Shown one piece after another: positions 1 through 8,015 of a DNA stretch of 64,000 nucleotides. The stretch is from Methanorbis rubei (GTDB lineage Archaea; Halobacteriota; Methanomicrobia; Methanomicrobiales; Methanocorpusculaceae). The position numbers were made by a program, and so were the translations under genes. Position 1 is the first letter of the stretch. Each line of letters opens with the position of its first letter. The stretch is taken from contig NZ_JAWDKB010000001.1 in NCBI RefSeq assembly GCF_032714495.1, forward strand, positions 124,001 through 188,000. The letters are read 5' to 3'. The notes below the pieces were generated by a model. It saw nothing but the letters and a program-made list of their open reading frames with translations. It made no database searches and was not told the origin of the DNA.

Positions 1-726
1 GGTCGTATGGGTACGACCATCGCAGGTATGGTTGTCGAAAACCCTGAGCTAGAACTCGTCGGCGGCGTGGACGTCCGGCCCGGAACCATTCTCGGAAAAC
101 CGGTTGTTGACTCGGCAAACCTTGCAGGTTTCATCGATGAACACAAGCCTGACGTCATGATCGACTTCACCGTCGCTGCGGCAACAATGGTGAACGCAAA
201 AATCGCGGCATCCAAAGGTGTTGCACTGGTGATCGGCACTACCGGCTTCACTCCTGCAGAGGATGCAGAACTTTTGCATGCGATCAAAAATGTGCCAGTG
301 GTGAAAACAACCAACTTCAGTGTCGGCGTTAACATCTTCTGGGAGCTGGTCCGCGAAGCAGCAAAACGTCTCGGCGACTATGACATCGAAGTGATCGAGG
401 CCCACCACCGCCACAAGAAGGATGCACCAAGCGGCACGGCAAAGACCATTCTGAAAGTGATCGAAGAAGAAGTCGGCGTGCGTGATGAGATGTACGGCCG
501 CTGCGGTATGACCGAACGCAAGAACGAGATCGGTGTCCACGTAATTCGCGGCGGCGATGTTGTCGGTGATCACACCGTGCAGTTCCACCAGAACTACGAA
601 ACCATTGAGCTGACCCACCGGGCATATGACCGTGCGGTGTTTGCCCGCGGCGCGGTTCGTGCAGCGGCATGGGTGCCGGAAAAAGCACCCGCCGTCTACA
701 CAATGAAGGAAGTCCTTCATTTATAA
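1..726 (+). CDS. dapB: 4-hydroxy-tetrahydrodipicolinate reductase, 5' truncated by window edge
   Basis: Reduces hydroxy-tetrahydrodipicolinate with NAD(P)H in lysine/diaminopimelate synthesis. The reading frame is open from base 1 (Gly-Arg before the first Met at 7), so the N-terminal part of the Rossmann fold lies outside the window. The visible part has the catalytic stretch EAHHRHKKDAPSGTA (around residue 130 of the visible protein), the FTVAAATMVNA cofactor region and GDHTVQF near the C-terminus, all typical of DapB. A small ferredoxin gene follows after about 70 bp; a functional link is not evident. Identification is firm; only the start is unknown. Confidence 0.96.
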   Translation, partial: GRMGTTIAGMVVENPELELVGGVDVRPGTILGKPVVDSANLAGFIDEHKPDVMIDFTVAAATMVNAKIAASKGVALVIGTTGFTPAEDAELLHAIKNVPVVKTTNFSVGVNIFWELVREAAKRLGDYDIEVIEAHHRHKKDAPSGTAKTILKVIEEEVGVRDEMYGRCGMTERKNEIGVHVIRGGDVVGDHTVQFHQNYETIELTHRAYDRAVFARGAVRAAAWVPEKAPAVYTMKEVLHL

Positions 727-797
727 TTTGATGTTCAGGTCGAAACCTATTTTTGGTTTCGACCGAAATAAGGTAAGAAGTATTTGAGGTATTTTAA

Positions 798-971
798 ATG
801 GTAGCAGTAGTTAAGAAAGAAAAATGTACCGGCTGTGCAACATGTGTGGATATCTGCCCGGCAGCAGCTATTGAACTGGTGAACGATATTGCAGTTGTGG
901 ACGCAAGCGGATGCGTTGACTGTGAGACCTGTGTGGATGAGTGCCCGGAAAGCGCGATTCACATGGAATAA
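798..971 (+). CDS. 2[4Fe-4S] ferredoxin, 57 aa
   Basis: Small electron carrier with two cluster-binding motifs: CTGCATCVDICP and CVDCETCVDECP, the classical CxxCxxCxxxCP pattern twice in 57 residues. The ATG at 798 follows an AGGTA-rich leader, and the stop is TAA at 969-971. The protein is acidic and cytoplasmic. In a methanogen such ferredoxins serve low-potential redox reactions; the specific partner cannot be read from the sequence. The T-rich tract at about 985-1010 just downstream probably terminates the transcript. Confidence 0.93.
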   Translation: MVAVVKKEKCTGCATCVDICPAAAIELVNDIAVVDASGCVDCETCVDECPESAIHME

Positions 972-1072
972 AATCTGTAAATTCGTTTTCTTTTCTTTTT
1001 TTTAAAACTTGATCCGGTTCTTTTGCGTTCGCGATACCAAGACTTTTTGTCTATTTGCGTCAAACTACTACT

Positions 1073-1588
1073 ATGTTACCGCAGAGAAACGAGTACTCCA
1101 ATGAGATAGACTATCTCTATCACAAGTCGTTTATTCTCGAAAATCCATCCGAGATGGACCCGGTGTTATATTTTTACTTCATTGATACGATCGCCCACCT
1201 CGACTACACCCTCAGTGCGCTCGCCTACAATATTGACTCGGTCCGCTGCACGATGACGGCTGAATATCTCAGGCATCGGGTGGACCTCGCCAAAGAAGGG
1301 GACAATGCGCTGTTCCCTGACTTTATGATCTGGCTGCGCGACACCAATCAGGAGATGTTTGAGAGCACGCCAATTCTCTGGCAGCTGGTCTACGACCCGG
1401 ACGACCCGGCACGATATGCAGGATTCAGAATTGTGCTGGATCCTGCGTCGAGACTTCCGCTGCCGCCGACATTCTTCCGTGACATGGCAGATGATCTGTT
1501 TGCCATGCCGCTTCTGCGGAGTTTGTATCCTGCGGGAGCTCTTGGAAAACTTTTCGCCGCGTTCAAAGAAAAACGCTGCACGAGATAA
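1073..1588 (+). CDS. conserved hypothetical protein, 171 aa
   Basis: Unrecognised soluble protein. The frame is open from a TTG at 1055, but the ATG at 1073 is the more likely start. The sequence is mixed charged and aromatic, with a central LFPDFMIWLRDTNQEMF stretch and a basic C-terminus, and shows no signal peptide, membrane span or metal motif. It ends 3 bp before the M20 peptidase start at 1592, so the two are almost certainly co-transcribed and translationally coupled. No function can be assigned; a role near amino-acid metabolism is only guilt by association. Confidence 0.75.
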   Translation: MLPQRNEYSNEIDYLYHKSFILENPSEMDPVLYFYFIDTIAHLDYTLSALAYNIDSVRCTMTAEYLRHRVDLAKEGDNALFPDFMIWLRDTNQEMFESTPILWQLVYDPDDPARYAGFRIVLDPASRLPLPPTFFRDMADDLFAMPLLRSLYPAGALGKLFAAFKEKRCTR

Positions 1589-1591
1589 GCG

Positions 1592-2770
1592 ATGGATGTT
1601 GTACGCATCTGTTCGGAACTGATAAAGATCCGGAGTGAAAATCCTCCCGGCGATACCAGAGAGGCCGCAGAGTACATTGCTCTGATCCTTGACTCAATGG
1701 GAATCCGCTCTGATATTACAGAAGGAACGCCCGGGCACTGCAATGTTATCTCACGGGATCAGAGTTCTGCTTTGATGCTGTCCGGCCACATCGATGTGGT
1801 GCCTGCAATGGAGGAAGGCTGGGACATTCCTCCCTATGCCGGCGTCATCGATGACACCTATGTGCACGGTCGCGGCAGCACCGATATGAAGGGCGGATGC
1901 GCAGCAGTCCTTACTGCGGTTGAACGTGCGGTCAACGAGTACGGCGGTGTGCCTGTCTCTCTTGCATTTGTGTGCGATGAAGAGGGCGGCGGTCGGTCCG
2001 GGACACGATATCTGATCGAGAAGCAGCTGATTCATCCGTGCGATGTGCTGATCGCAGAGCCGACTCCTGCGTTTGCTCCATCTGTCGGACAGAAAGGTAT
2101 CTGTCGGTTCGAGGTGGAGTTCACGGGGACGCCCGGGCACTCCTCGCTGTTTCCGCTTGTCGGGGACAGTGCAATCATGCAGGCGTTTTCGTTTATGGAA
2201 TGGATGGCTGAGCTGCACACCCGTGTGTATCCGCAGTCAGACGAGCTTGAGCGGCTGATTAACCACTCGATCTGTATCAGTGATGTGGCGGAAGTTCAAG
2301 ATCTTTCACCGATCTTTCGACAGATTATGTACAACCCCGGTCTGATCTCAGGCGGCGAGCGGGTGAATATTGTTGCGCAAAAATGTCTCCTCACTATGGA
2401 CATGCGGCTGCCGTGGGGATGCGACTGTGATGCGGTACTTGGCGAGATATGTTCTCATGTGCCGGAGTCTGCGAAGGTAACGCCGCTTACGCGAGCAAAC
2501 GCTTCACTCACCGACCCTGAATCATTCCTTGTGCAAAGTACGTGCGACGCTGTCAGCAGTGTGTATAATGTTCCCTCACATCCCATGGTGCAGTGGGCAG
2601 CGTCTGATGCCCGGGCACTGCGAAAGGCAGGCTTTCGGGCAATTGAGTACGGACCGGGCGAGTTGTCGCTCCTGCACGGGCTGAACGAGCGGGTGAGAAT
2701 TGATCAGCTGCGTTCTGCTGAAGAGATCTACTTCCGGCTGATTGATACGTATCGCAAGCGGTACGGTTGA
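1592..2770 (+). CDS. M20 family metallopeptidase (DapE/ArgE type)
   Basis: A 392-aa zinc amidohydrolase of the succinyl-diaminopimelate desuccinylase / acetylornithine deacetylase family. Visible metal-site motifs are SGHIDVVP (His ligand and Asp, about residue 65), GRGSTDMKGG (bridging Asp, about 95) and CDEEGGG (catalytic Glu pair, about 128). GTPGHSS marks the dimerisation lid domain and the late YGPGELSLLHGLNE supplies a further His ligand. dapB lies 0.9 kb upstream, which makes a DapE role plausible, but ArgE or another acylase cannot be excluded from sequence alone. It ends next to an inverted-repeat element. Confidence 0.88.
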   Translation: MDVVRICSELIKIRSENPPGDTREAAEYIALILDSMGIRSDITEGTPGHCNVISRDQSSALMLSGHIDVVPAMEEGWDIPPYAGVIDDTYVHGRGSTDMKGGCAAVLTAVERAVNEYGGVPVSLAFVCDEEGGGRSGTRYLIEKQLIHPCDVLIAEPTPAFAPSVGQKGICRFEVEFTGTPGHSSLFPLVGDSAIMQAFSFMEWMAELHTRVYPQSDELERLINHSICISDVAEVQDLSPIFRQIMYNPGLISGGERVNIVAQKCLLTMDMRLPWGCDCDAVLGEICSHVPESAKVTPLTRANASLTDPESFLVQSTCDAVSSVYNVPSHPMVQWAASDARALRKAGFRAIEYGPGELSLLHGLNERVRIDQLRSAEEIYFRLIDTYRKRYG

Positions 2771-2793
2771 ACCACTGATTTTTTCTGAAAAAT

Positions 2794-3076
2794 AAACGCG
2801 AATAACGCGAATAAAAAATCGCCAATGGCGATTTTTCAAAAAAAATTCTCAGCGTTTTTTTTTCTGAAAGATTTGGTCTGTCCCAAATAAATATTTAATA
2901 AAATCTCAAAAAAAATTGTCAGCGTTTTTTTCTAAAAGAATTGGTTCGTCCCAAATAAATATTTAATAAAATCTCAAAAAAAATTCTCAGTGTTTTTTTT
3001 GAAAAATTTGGTCTGTCCCAAATAAATATTTAATAAAATCTCAAAAATCGCCATTGGCGATTTTTATTCGCGTTTT
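2794..3076. repeat. composite inverted-repeat element, family 1, with 3 internal ~70-bp tandem units
   Basis: The left arm at 2794-2836 contains cgcgaat copies followed by the perfect palindrome ATCGCCAATGGCGAT in an A/T frame. The right arm at 3043-3076 is its reverse complement and ends in attcgcg. Between them, 2838-3042 holds three near-identical units of 68-70 bp, each containing ttctcag(c/t)g, a T-run, tctgtcccaaataaatatttaataaaa and an A-run. The arms recur elsewhere in the window (39517, 51203, 60554; single arms at 30821 and 32363). There are no ORFs inside. It may act as a bidirectional terminator or be a MITE-like element. Confidence 0.85.
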
Positions 3077-3551
3077 AAAAATCTCATCATGCCGACTCAT
3101 CACGAACATTTTGCAGAAAAAAGGAACTACATCGATTTGTGGTATCCGTTCGTAAAAACGCAAAAAAGTTTGATTGGTTTCTCTTGGGAATGGATTTTAT
3201 TTGCAGTTCCAAGTTTCTTGGACCAAATCCAAAGCCAGTACCAAAAGGAAACAATCCTCCTATTTCGCCGGCACATTTTTTTCAGGGGAGCTGTCATGCC
3301 TTCTATGGTAGGTACGCACTTCTGACAGTTTTAGAAACAAACTGCAACTGTCAGAACTATCACCAGAATCCACCTACGCCAACAGAACTCCCCAGCTCTG
3401 ACGTATAGGTTCTATTTGACACTGGTTTCGCTTGGCGCGAACAAGTACCAGGGTATAACCCTGATATATTGTAGGGTAGCCACCTATATAAATACTTTAG
3501 AAGCGTCAATGTACTTGACAGCTGTAAAAAAAAACAGGAAATTATATTTTT
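3077..3551. other. intergenic region with an 11-bp inverted repeat and a TATA-like box, no supported gene
   Basis: This 475-bp stretch has overlapping short open frames in two registers but neither shows protein-like composition or a ribosome site. It contains a perfect 11-bp inverted repeat TTCTGACAGTT / AACTGTCAGAA at 3320-3330 and 3346-3356, and a small cagggtataaccctg dyad near 3449. A strong TATA-like ctatataaat lies at about 3483-3492, pointing to the right and thus antisense to the end of thiI. A T-rich run read on the minus strand just beyond the thiI stop probably ends that transcript. Confidence 0.5.
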
Positions 3552-4745
3552 TTATGCATCAACTATCTTTTGGGAAATATTTCCATCTCTTGCAATCCAG
3601 AGCTCGGCAGTTGTTGCCGCATTTTCGATTAAATCAGAGAGATTCAGTTTTGCCTCCTGCGTCTCAATCAGATCAATGTCAGATCTGGTGGCAGGTTTTT
3701 TCGGCACAGCACGGCAGCCGGTATCTCCCGGACACTCATGAAACGTTCCGATTCTTCGGGCGATTGCAACCGTATCCTCCTTGTCATAAGTGAGGATCGG
3801 CCGGAGAATTGGTGTCTTCACTGATGCCGTGATCACTCCCATATTTTGAATTGTCTGAGAAGCAACCTGACCGAGATTTTCTCCTGACGCAAGAGCATCG
3901 TACTTTCCTTTGAGTGCCAGCCGGTCTGCAACCCGCATCATAAACCGCTTGCAGTAGATACAGGTGTAGTGAGTCTCACAGGCAGCTGACATCGCATCAA
4001 AAAACGGTTCCATGTTCACAACCCATACCGGAAAATTTCTGCCTGGTGACCAGGTCGAAAGAATTCTTGCATTGTCGAGCGCGAGATTCTTCGTTGCAGG
4101 GCCCGCCCATCGTCCGCCGTCCATGAACATACCGGAGAGCACAACACCGCGCCGCATCAGAAGCCATGCCGCAACCGGCGAGTCGATGCCTGCTGAAAGG
4201 AGGAGCATTGCCTTGCCTGCTGTTCCAAGCGGCAGACCGCCCTGACCTGGGATGCGGTCATCATACACAATTCCTCCGTACTCGCGTGCCTCAACAAACA
4301 GCTCATACTCAGGATTGTCAAGGTCAACCACAAAGTCTGGGATTTTTTCCCAGACAGCGTCTGCAACTATTCGTGCAAGTTCCTGACTGGTGATCCCTTT
4401 CACCTGCTGACGTCTGGCCCGCACCGCAAACCGCATGCCGGCTTTCAGTTTTTTCTCTGCAAGCGTAACCGCTGCTGAAGAGATTTCTTCAGGACTGTTG
4501 CCGCAGGTAGTACAGATACTCACATCCACAATACCGAAAATTCTTGCAACCTCGGGAGCGATTTTTTCCGCATCACCATAGATCAGAACCCGCCCGCGAT
4601 ACTCCTCGGTCTGGTATGCGAGATCCTTAGCATCCAGTGCCGCACGAATGTTTCGCATCAGGGCTGTCATGAACTGTTTTTTTACCGGTTCACTCTTCAG
4701 CCAGAGCTCACCGATTCTCACCATTACTGCTGTGTTTGTTTCCAT
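3552..4745 (-). CDS. thiI: tRNA 4-thiouridine synthetase ThiI, archaeal type
   Basis: ATP-dependent sulfur transferase for s4U8 in tRNA. The 397-aa protein has an N-terminal ferredoxin-like/THUMP region (about 1-165) and a PP-loop ATPase domain starting with LLLSAGIDSPVAAW, where SAGIDS replaces the usual SGGxDS. There is no C-terminal rhodanese domain. Instead a CxxC pair is present in TCIYCKRFMM, matching the methanogen ThiI type known to bind an iron-sulfur cluster, plus a later CPGDTGC. It overlaps larE by 22 nt at its 5' end, so the two sulfur enzymes form an operon behind the palindrome at 5508-5520. Confidence 0.95.
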   Translation of the reverse strand: METNTAVMVRIGELWLKSEPVKKQFMTALMRNIRAALDAKDLAYQTEEYRGRVLIYGDAEKIAPEVARIFGIVDVSICTTCGNSPEEISSAAVTLAEKKLKAGMRFAVRARRQQVKGITSQELARIVADAVWEKIPDFVVDLDNPEYELFVEAREYGGIVYDDRIPGQGGLPLGTAGKAMLLLSAGIDSPVAAWLLMRRGVVLSGMFMDGGRWAGPATKNLALDNARILSTWSPGRNFPVWVVNMEPFFDAMSAACETHYTCIYCKRFMMRVADRLALKGKYDALASGENLGQVASQTIQNMGVITASVKTPILRPILTYDKEDTVAIARRIGTFHECPGDTGCRAVPKKPATRSDIDLIETQEAKLNLSDLIENAATTAELWIARDGNISQKIVDA

Positions 4746-5500
4746 CGAGTTACCCCTCCCGAAATATAGCCTGCAACCCTTACCCGGGAGAAACCAAATT
4801 GTTCAAGATTAACCGCATGCTTCGACGCAAGCTGCATCTCTCCTGCCTCAACCTCCACGACCGCCTCATCACCAATCATTCGCACGCGAAGTATCCCTGT
4901 AACGCCCTGTTCATGAAGAAAGGTCTCTGCTGCTGCAACACGGCGGAGATTTTCCTCAGTGATCACGGTTCCAAAGGGAATCCGTGTCGCGAGGCACGAA
5001 GAGGGAGGAATTACTGGAACACTGAGTTCCTTTGCAAGAGACATAATTTGTTCCTTGCCGATACCTGCCTCTACAAAGGGGCTCCTGATCTCAAGCTCCT
5101 GAAGAGCTGCACTCCCAGGCCGCTCTTCAGGGACATCATCTGCATGCGTGCCGTCACAGACGTTGTAACCGTGTACTTTTGCAACTTCGACAAGCGGGCC
5201 CATGATCTTTTTCTTGCACAGGTAACAGCGGTCAATCGGATTTGCAGCGATTGCAGCATCCTCAAGAATTCTGACATGAACCGGATACCATTGCACCTGA
5301 AGTATTCTGCAGAACTCTTTCGCACGCTCAGCCTCACCCGGGACCTCGAACTCTGAGATGACGGTTGCCACAACTACCGGAATGCCGGCAGCTTTTGCTG
5401 CGGCAAGAAGGGTGAGACTGTCCTGACCTCCGGACAAGGCAATCATCATCGGGGAGTGTTTTTTCAGAATCACCGAAAGCTTTGAGAGAACTGTTTTCAT
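4724..5500 (-). CDS. larE: LarE-type ATP-dependent sulfur transferase
   Basis: PP-loop protein of the LarE family: MIALSGGQDS near the N-terminus binds ATP, CYLCKKK follows in the middle, and PSSCLATRIPFG is the conserved cysteine-containing family motif. In bacteria LarE inserts sulfur into the nickel-pincer cofactor; in methanogens the substrate is not settled, so a general sulfur-insertion role is safer. An ATG at 5512 is also in frame, but it lies inside the palindrome at 5508-5520. The ATG at 5500 gives a short-leader transcript about 40 bp from a TATA box (acatatact, near 5540) and is preferred. Overlaps thiI. Confidence 0.88.
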   Translation of the reverse strand: MKTVLSKLSVILKKHSPMMIALSGGQDSLTLLAAAKAAGIPVVVATVISEFEVPGEAERAKEFCRILQVQWYPVHVRILEDAAIAANPIDRCYLCKKKIMGPLVEVAKVHGYNVCDGTHADDVPEERPGSAALQELEIRSPFVEAGIGKEQIMSLAKELSVPVIPPSSCLATRIPFGTVITEENLRRVAAAETFLHEQGVTGILRVRMIGDEAVVEVEAGEMQLASKHAVNLEQFGFSRVRVAGYISGGVTRWKQTQQ

Positions 5501-5507
5501 GATAATA

Positions 5508-5520
5508 TTCACTGTGTGAA
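5508..5520. promoter_or_regulatory. putative operator TTCACtgtGTGAA-type, larE-thiI promoter
   Basis: The perfect palindrome TTCACTGTGTGAA sits just upstream of the preferred larE start (5500), about 25-30 bp downstream of a minus-strand TATA-like box near 5540, i.e. at the expected transcription start. The same palindrome pattern is found before metX, before the tRNA-Cys/pscS cluster and before metY. Its position suggests repression by steric block of transcription initiation. The cognate regulator is unknown. Confidence 0.65.
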
Positions 5521-5659
5521 TTTGGGTTTCTTTATCAGTATATGTTGTAACCTGATAAATATGCGGCGGCTTTACTGAAGGTTTGGGGCATTGGGCATCT
5601 CAAGGATCGTTATATCACAACATCTATAACAATCAGGACTGAACTTATTACAGTGAGAA

Positions 5660-6304
5660 ATGGCTGCGAAGAAATCCTCCAAAAAAACTGAAGAACCGGA
5701 AGCATCAGCAAAGCTCTTCTATATTTTCTATAACCAGGAGCGTTGGGATAACTGGCTGAACACGCTCGCGGAAGCTGACTTTTCCGGCGATGATGACAGC
5801 GATGAGATGCCGGAAGGCTACCGTATTCTTGACGGTTTTTCCGATGACATTACTCTTGCCACAATAAAGATCATCAAACTCTTCCAGAACAAAAGAATTT
5901 CCTTAGAAGACGCGAGAACCAAACTCCGCGGCGTGGAAGAGATCGTCATGGGCGAGGTGCAAAATGTTGATGTTGCCGAGATTATCGGATCCATGCAGGT
6001 CTCAATGCTGGTGCTCTTTGCAGCAGGACAAAAATATCTGGAGGAGAGCTATCCTCCGGCAGAGGAAGTCAAGAATCTTGTGAAGGACGGTCGCAAAGCC
6101 TTTGACAAGGATCCGGAGAAGGCTCTTGATATGGCATCTTCGATTGGTGCTGCGGTGATTAACGGCGCAAGCTGCTGCGGCAAGTATGTCAAGGACACGG
6201 ACGAGCCGACGCTCTTTGATGAGTGGCTGGTTGAGGTCGAGCGTATTGCGGATGCTCTGAAGTCCTTGAAGAACTTTGATGAGGAAGCCGGAGAAGCCCA
6301 GTGA
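5660..6304 (+). CDS. DUF2150-type archaeal protein, 214 aa
   Basis: Acidic soluble protein with a Lys-rich disordered start (MAAKKSSKKTEE) followed by a helical domain. It resembles the archaeal DUF2150 family, with FYNQERWDNWL, then DGFSDDITLATIKIIKLFQNKR and a late LFDEWLVEVERIADAL. No catalytic motif is visible and the function of the family is unknown. The stop TGA overlaps the GTG start of the next gene by 4 nt, so the two are translationally coupled. Family naming is from memory of these motifs. Confidence 0.78.
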   Translation: MAAKKSSKKTEEPEASAKLFYIFYNQERWDNWLNTLAEADFSGDDDSDEMPEGYRILDGFSDDITLATIKIIKLFQNKRISLEDARTKLRGVEEIVMGEVQNVDVAEIIGSMQVSMLVLFAAGQKYLEESYPPAEEVKNLVKDGRKAFDKDPEKALDMASSIGAAVINGASCCGKYVKDTDEPTLFDEWLVEVERIADALKSLKNFDEEAGEAQ

Positions 6305-6753
6305 TTGCAGGTCGCGCAAGATTTCGCTATATCAAAAAACTGCAGCGTGCAGCAGGATATCGGCTGCCGGACGGAGCTTTCCATCCGGCAAATCTTGAGG
6401 CGATTACCGGCTCGATGAATATTGACAGCCTTGATCCCGAAACACGGGATCAGGTGATGCGGTTTTACAAGGATTTTCTTGAGTGCAGCTGCCGCGACTC
6501 GCCGCTCTGCGGGTGTCCTGAGCGGAAGTTTGTTATTGCGATTCTGGAGCTTCGCGAGATGGGGCTCAGTCATCGCGAGATTCACTATCATCTGATTGAG
6601 GAGTACGGTGTGGATCTTTTTCCGGCAGATATCTTAAGCTTCCTTGAGGACTCTGTTCATCTGCTGGAGGCTATCCGCAGTGTTGCGGAGCTTGCGGAAC
6701 AAAAAGAGCTGGTGGAACTTTCGGATGAACACATCCGCCAGATCGCACGATGA
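6301..6753 (+). CDS. conserved methanogen protein with a cysteine cluster, 150 aa
   Basis: GTG start overlapping the previous stop (GTGA). The middle carries a compact cysteine cluster, ECSCRDSPLCGCPERK, followed by helical segments (ILELREMGLSHREIHYHL, then FPADILSFLEDSVHLLEAI). This block reminds me of the Cys-rich accessory segment attached to some archaeal SF2 helicases (DUF5814-like), but here it is a small stand-alone protein. A metal-binding or nucleic-acid-binding role is possible; no function is established. Confidence 0.72.
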   Translation: MIAGRARFRYIKKLQRAAGYRLPDGAFHPANLEAITGSMNIDSLDPETRDQVMRFYKDFLECSCRDSPLCGCPERKFVIAILELREMGLSHREIHYHLIEEYGVDLFPADILSFLEDSVHLLEAIRSVAELAEQKELVELSDEHIRQIAR

Positions 6754-6815
6754 TTTTTTGTGTTGTTTGTACCTTTGTTCGTTAACAAATACTGTTCGTC
6801 ACCGCTTGCATTTCA

Positions 6816-7407
6816 GCCCACGGAAAATCGGAACACACTGAATATCACGGAAAAAAACACCACGGAGCAGACGTGAACACCACGGAATTTCTCTTGGGAA
6901 TGATATTTCCGTGATGTTTTTTTCTGAGATTTCGTGATGAAGTATTTTCATGCGAGATCATGAAAAATATTTTTTGCGATTATTTTTTTGAAAATTTTCA
7001 AGAACAGGCCAACGATTTTTTTCTTCTAAAATCTCGTGATGAAATATTTTCATGCGAGATCACGAAAAATATTTTCGCGATTATTTTTTTGAAAAATTTT
7101 CAAGAACAGACCAACGATTTTTTTTCTTCTAAAATCTCGTGATGAAATATTTTCATGCGAGATCATGAAAAATATTTTCTTCGATTATTTTTTGAAAAAT
7201 TTCCAAGAGCAAGCCAACGATTTTTTTTCAGATATGAACATCACGAAAATACTCCCGATACCTCGTATTAACTTCTCCGACGAAAAAAGGGATTGACATT
7301 TGATTTTCATACCAAATCACATCTCAAGTTATATTTCCGTGTTGTTCACGTCTGCTCCGTGATGTTTTTTTTCTGTGAAACTCTGTGTGTTCCGCTTTTC
7401 CGTAGGT
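6816..7407. repeat. composite inverted-repeat element, family 2, with three ~103-bp internal tandem repeats
   Basis: The left arm (6816-6888) reads gcccacggaaaatcgg, then cacggagcagacgtg and caccacggaa. The right arm (7334-7407) is its reverse complement with small differences (cgtctgctccgtgatg, ttttccgtag). Between them 6926-7235 holds three tandem units of 102-103 bp, each containing tcgtgatgaaatattttcatg, cgaaaaatatttt, a long T-run and ccaacgat. The short open frames inside are simple repeat translations and not genes. The same arms and tandem unit recur at 28057-28693. Confidence 0.85.
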
Positions 7408-7478
7408 GGCTCATACATAAAGAGGCAGTGCCTCCAGAAAAAATCTATTTTTCCAGACCTCCTACATACTCATCAGAA

Positions 7479-8015
7479 ATGGCGAGGCTGTTTATTGCTG
7501 TGGAACCCTCTTCGGAGATCCGAAATAATCTCGCGGCTGCGGCGCAGTCGCTTCTGGGGACGTCTGCGCGACTGAGTGTTGTGGGAGCATCCCAGATGCA
7601 TATCACCCTGAAGTTCCTTGGCGAGGTGCCGGACTCAAAGATACCGAAAATCATCACCACATTCTCCGAACTTCATGGAGAACCGTATCAGCTTTCAGCG
7701 TCCGGTGTCGGTGTCTTCGGCAGGCCGACGCGCGTGATTAAAGCTGAAGTCAAAGATAACGGAGCTTCAAAAGAGCTTGCGAGCAAACTCGATTCACTCC
7801 TCTCTTCGATCGGCATCCCCAAGGAAACACAACCCTTCTCCCCTCATCTCACGCTTGCCCGCGTAAAGGAGTACTCGCCTGACATTCTGCCAAAAGTTGC
7901 CGCAGTCAAAGATGCAGATTTTGGCAGCTGCACGATTGACAAGGTAGCACTCAAAAAGAGTACCTTAACCCCATCCGGTCCAATATATGAAACAATTGCT
8001 GAGGTGAAACTGTGA
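7479..8015 (+). CDS. thpR: RNA 2',3'-cyclic phosphodiesterase
   Basis: 2H phosphoesterase of the LigT/ThpR family, 178 aa. The two signature motifs are HITLKFLGE (about residue 41) and HLTLARVK (about residue 122), which supply the two catalytic histidines. The start is placed at the ATG at 7479 (MARLFIAVEP), as the longer frame upstream runs through repeat DNA. The stop overlaps the cca start (GTGA), so this is an RNA-processing operon with the CCA-adding enzyme. Confidence 0.94.
   Translation: MARLFIAVEPSSEIRNNLAAAAQSLLGTSARLSVVGASQMHITLKFLGEVPDSKIPKIITTFSELHGEPYQLSASGVGVFGRPTRVIKAEVKDNGASKELASKLDSLLSSIGIPKETQPFSPHLTLARVKEYSPDILPKVAAVKDADFGSCTIDKVALKKSTLTPSGPIYETIAEVKL

Noticed and set aside
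3089-3408. Two overlapping frames of 78 and 89 aa
   Set aside because: No ribosome site, composition not protein-like, in different registers over the same DNA.
6926-7235. Regular repeats that might be a CRISPR array
   Set aside because: Units of about 103 bp are repeated over the whole length without unique spacers; flanked by inverted arms and no cas genes.
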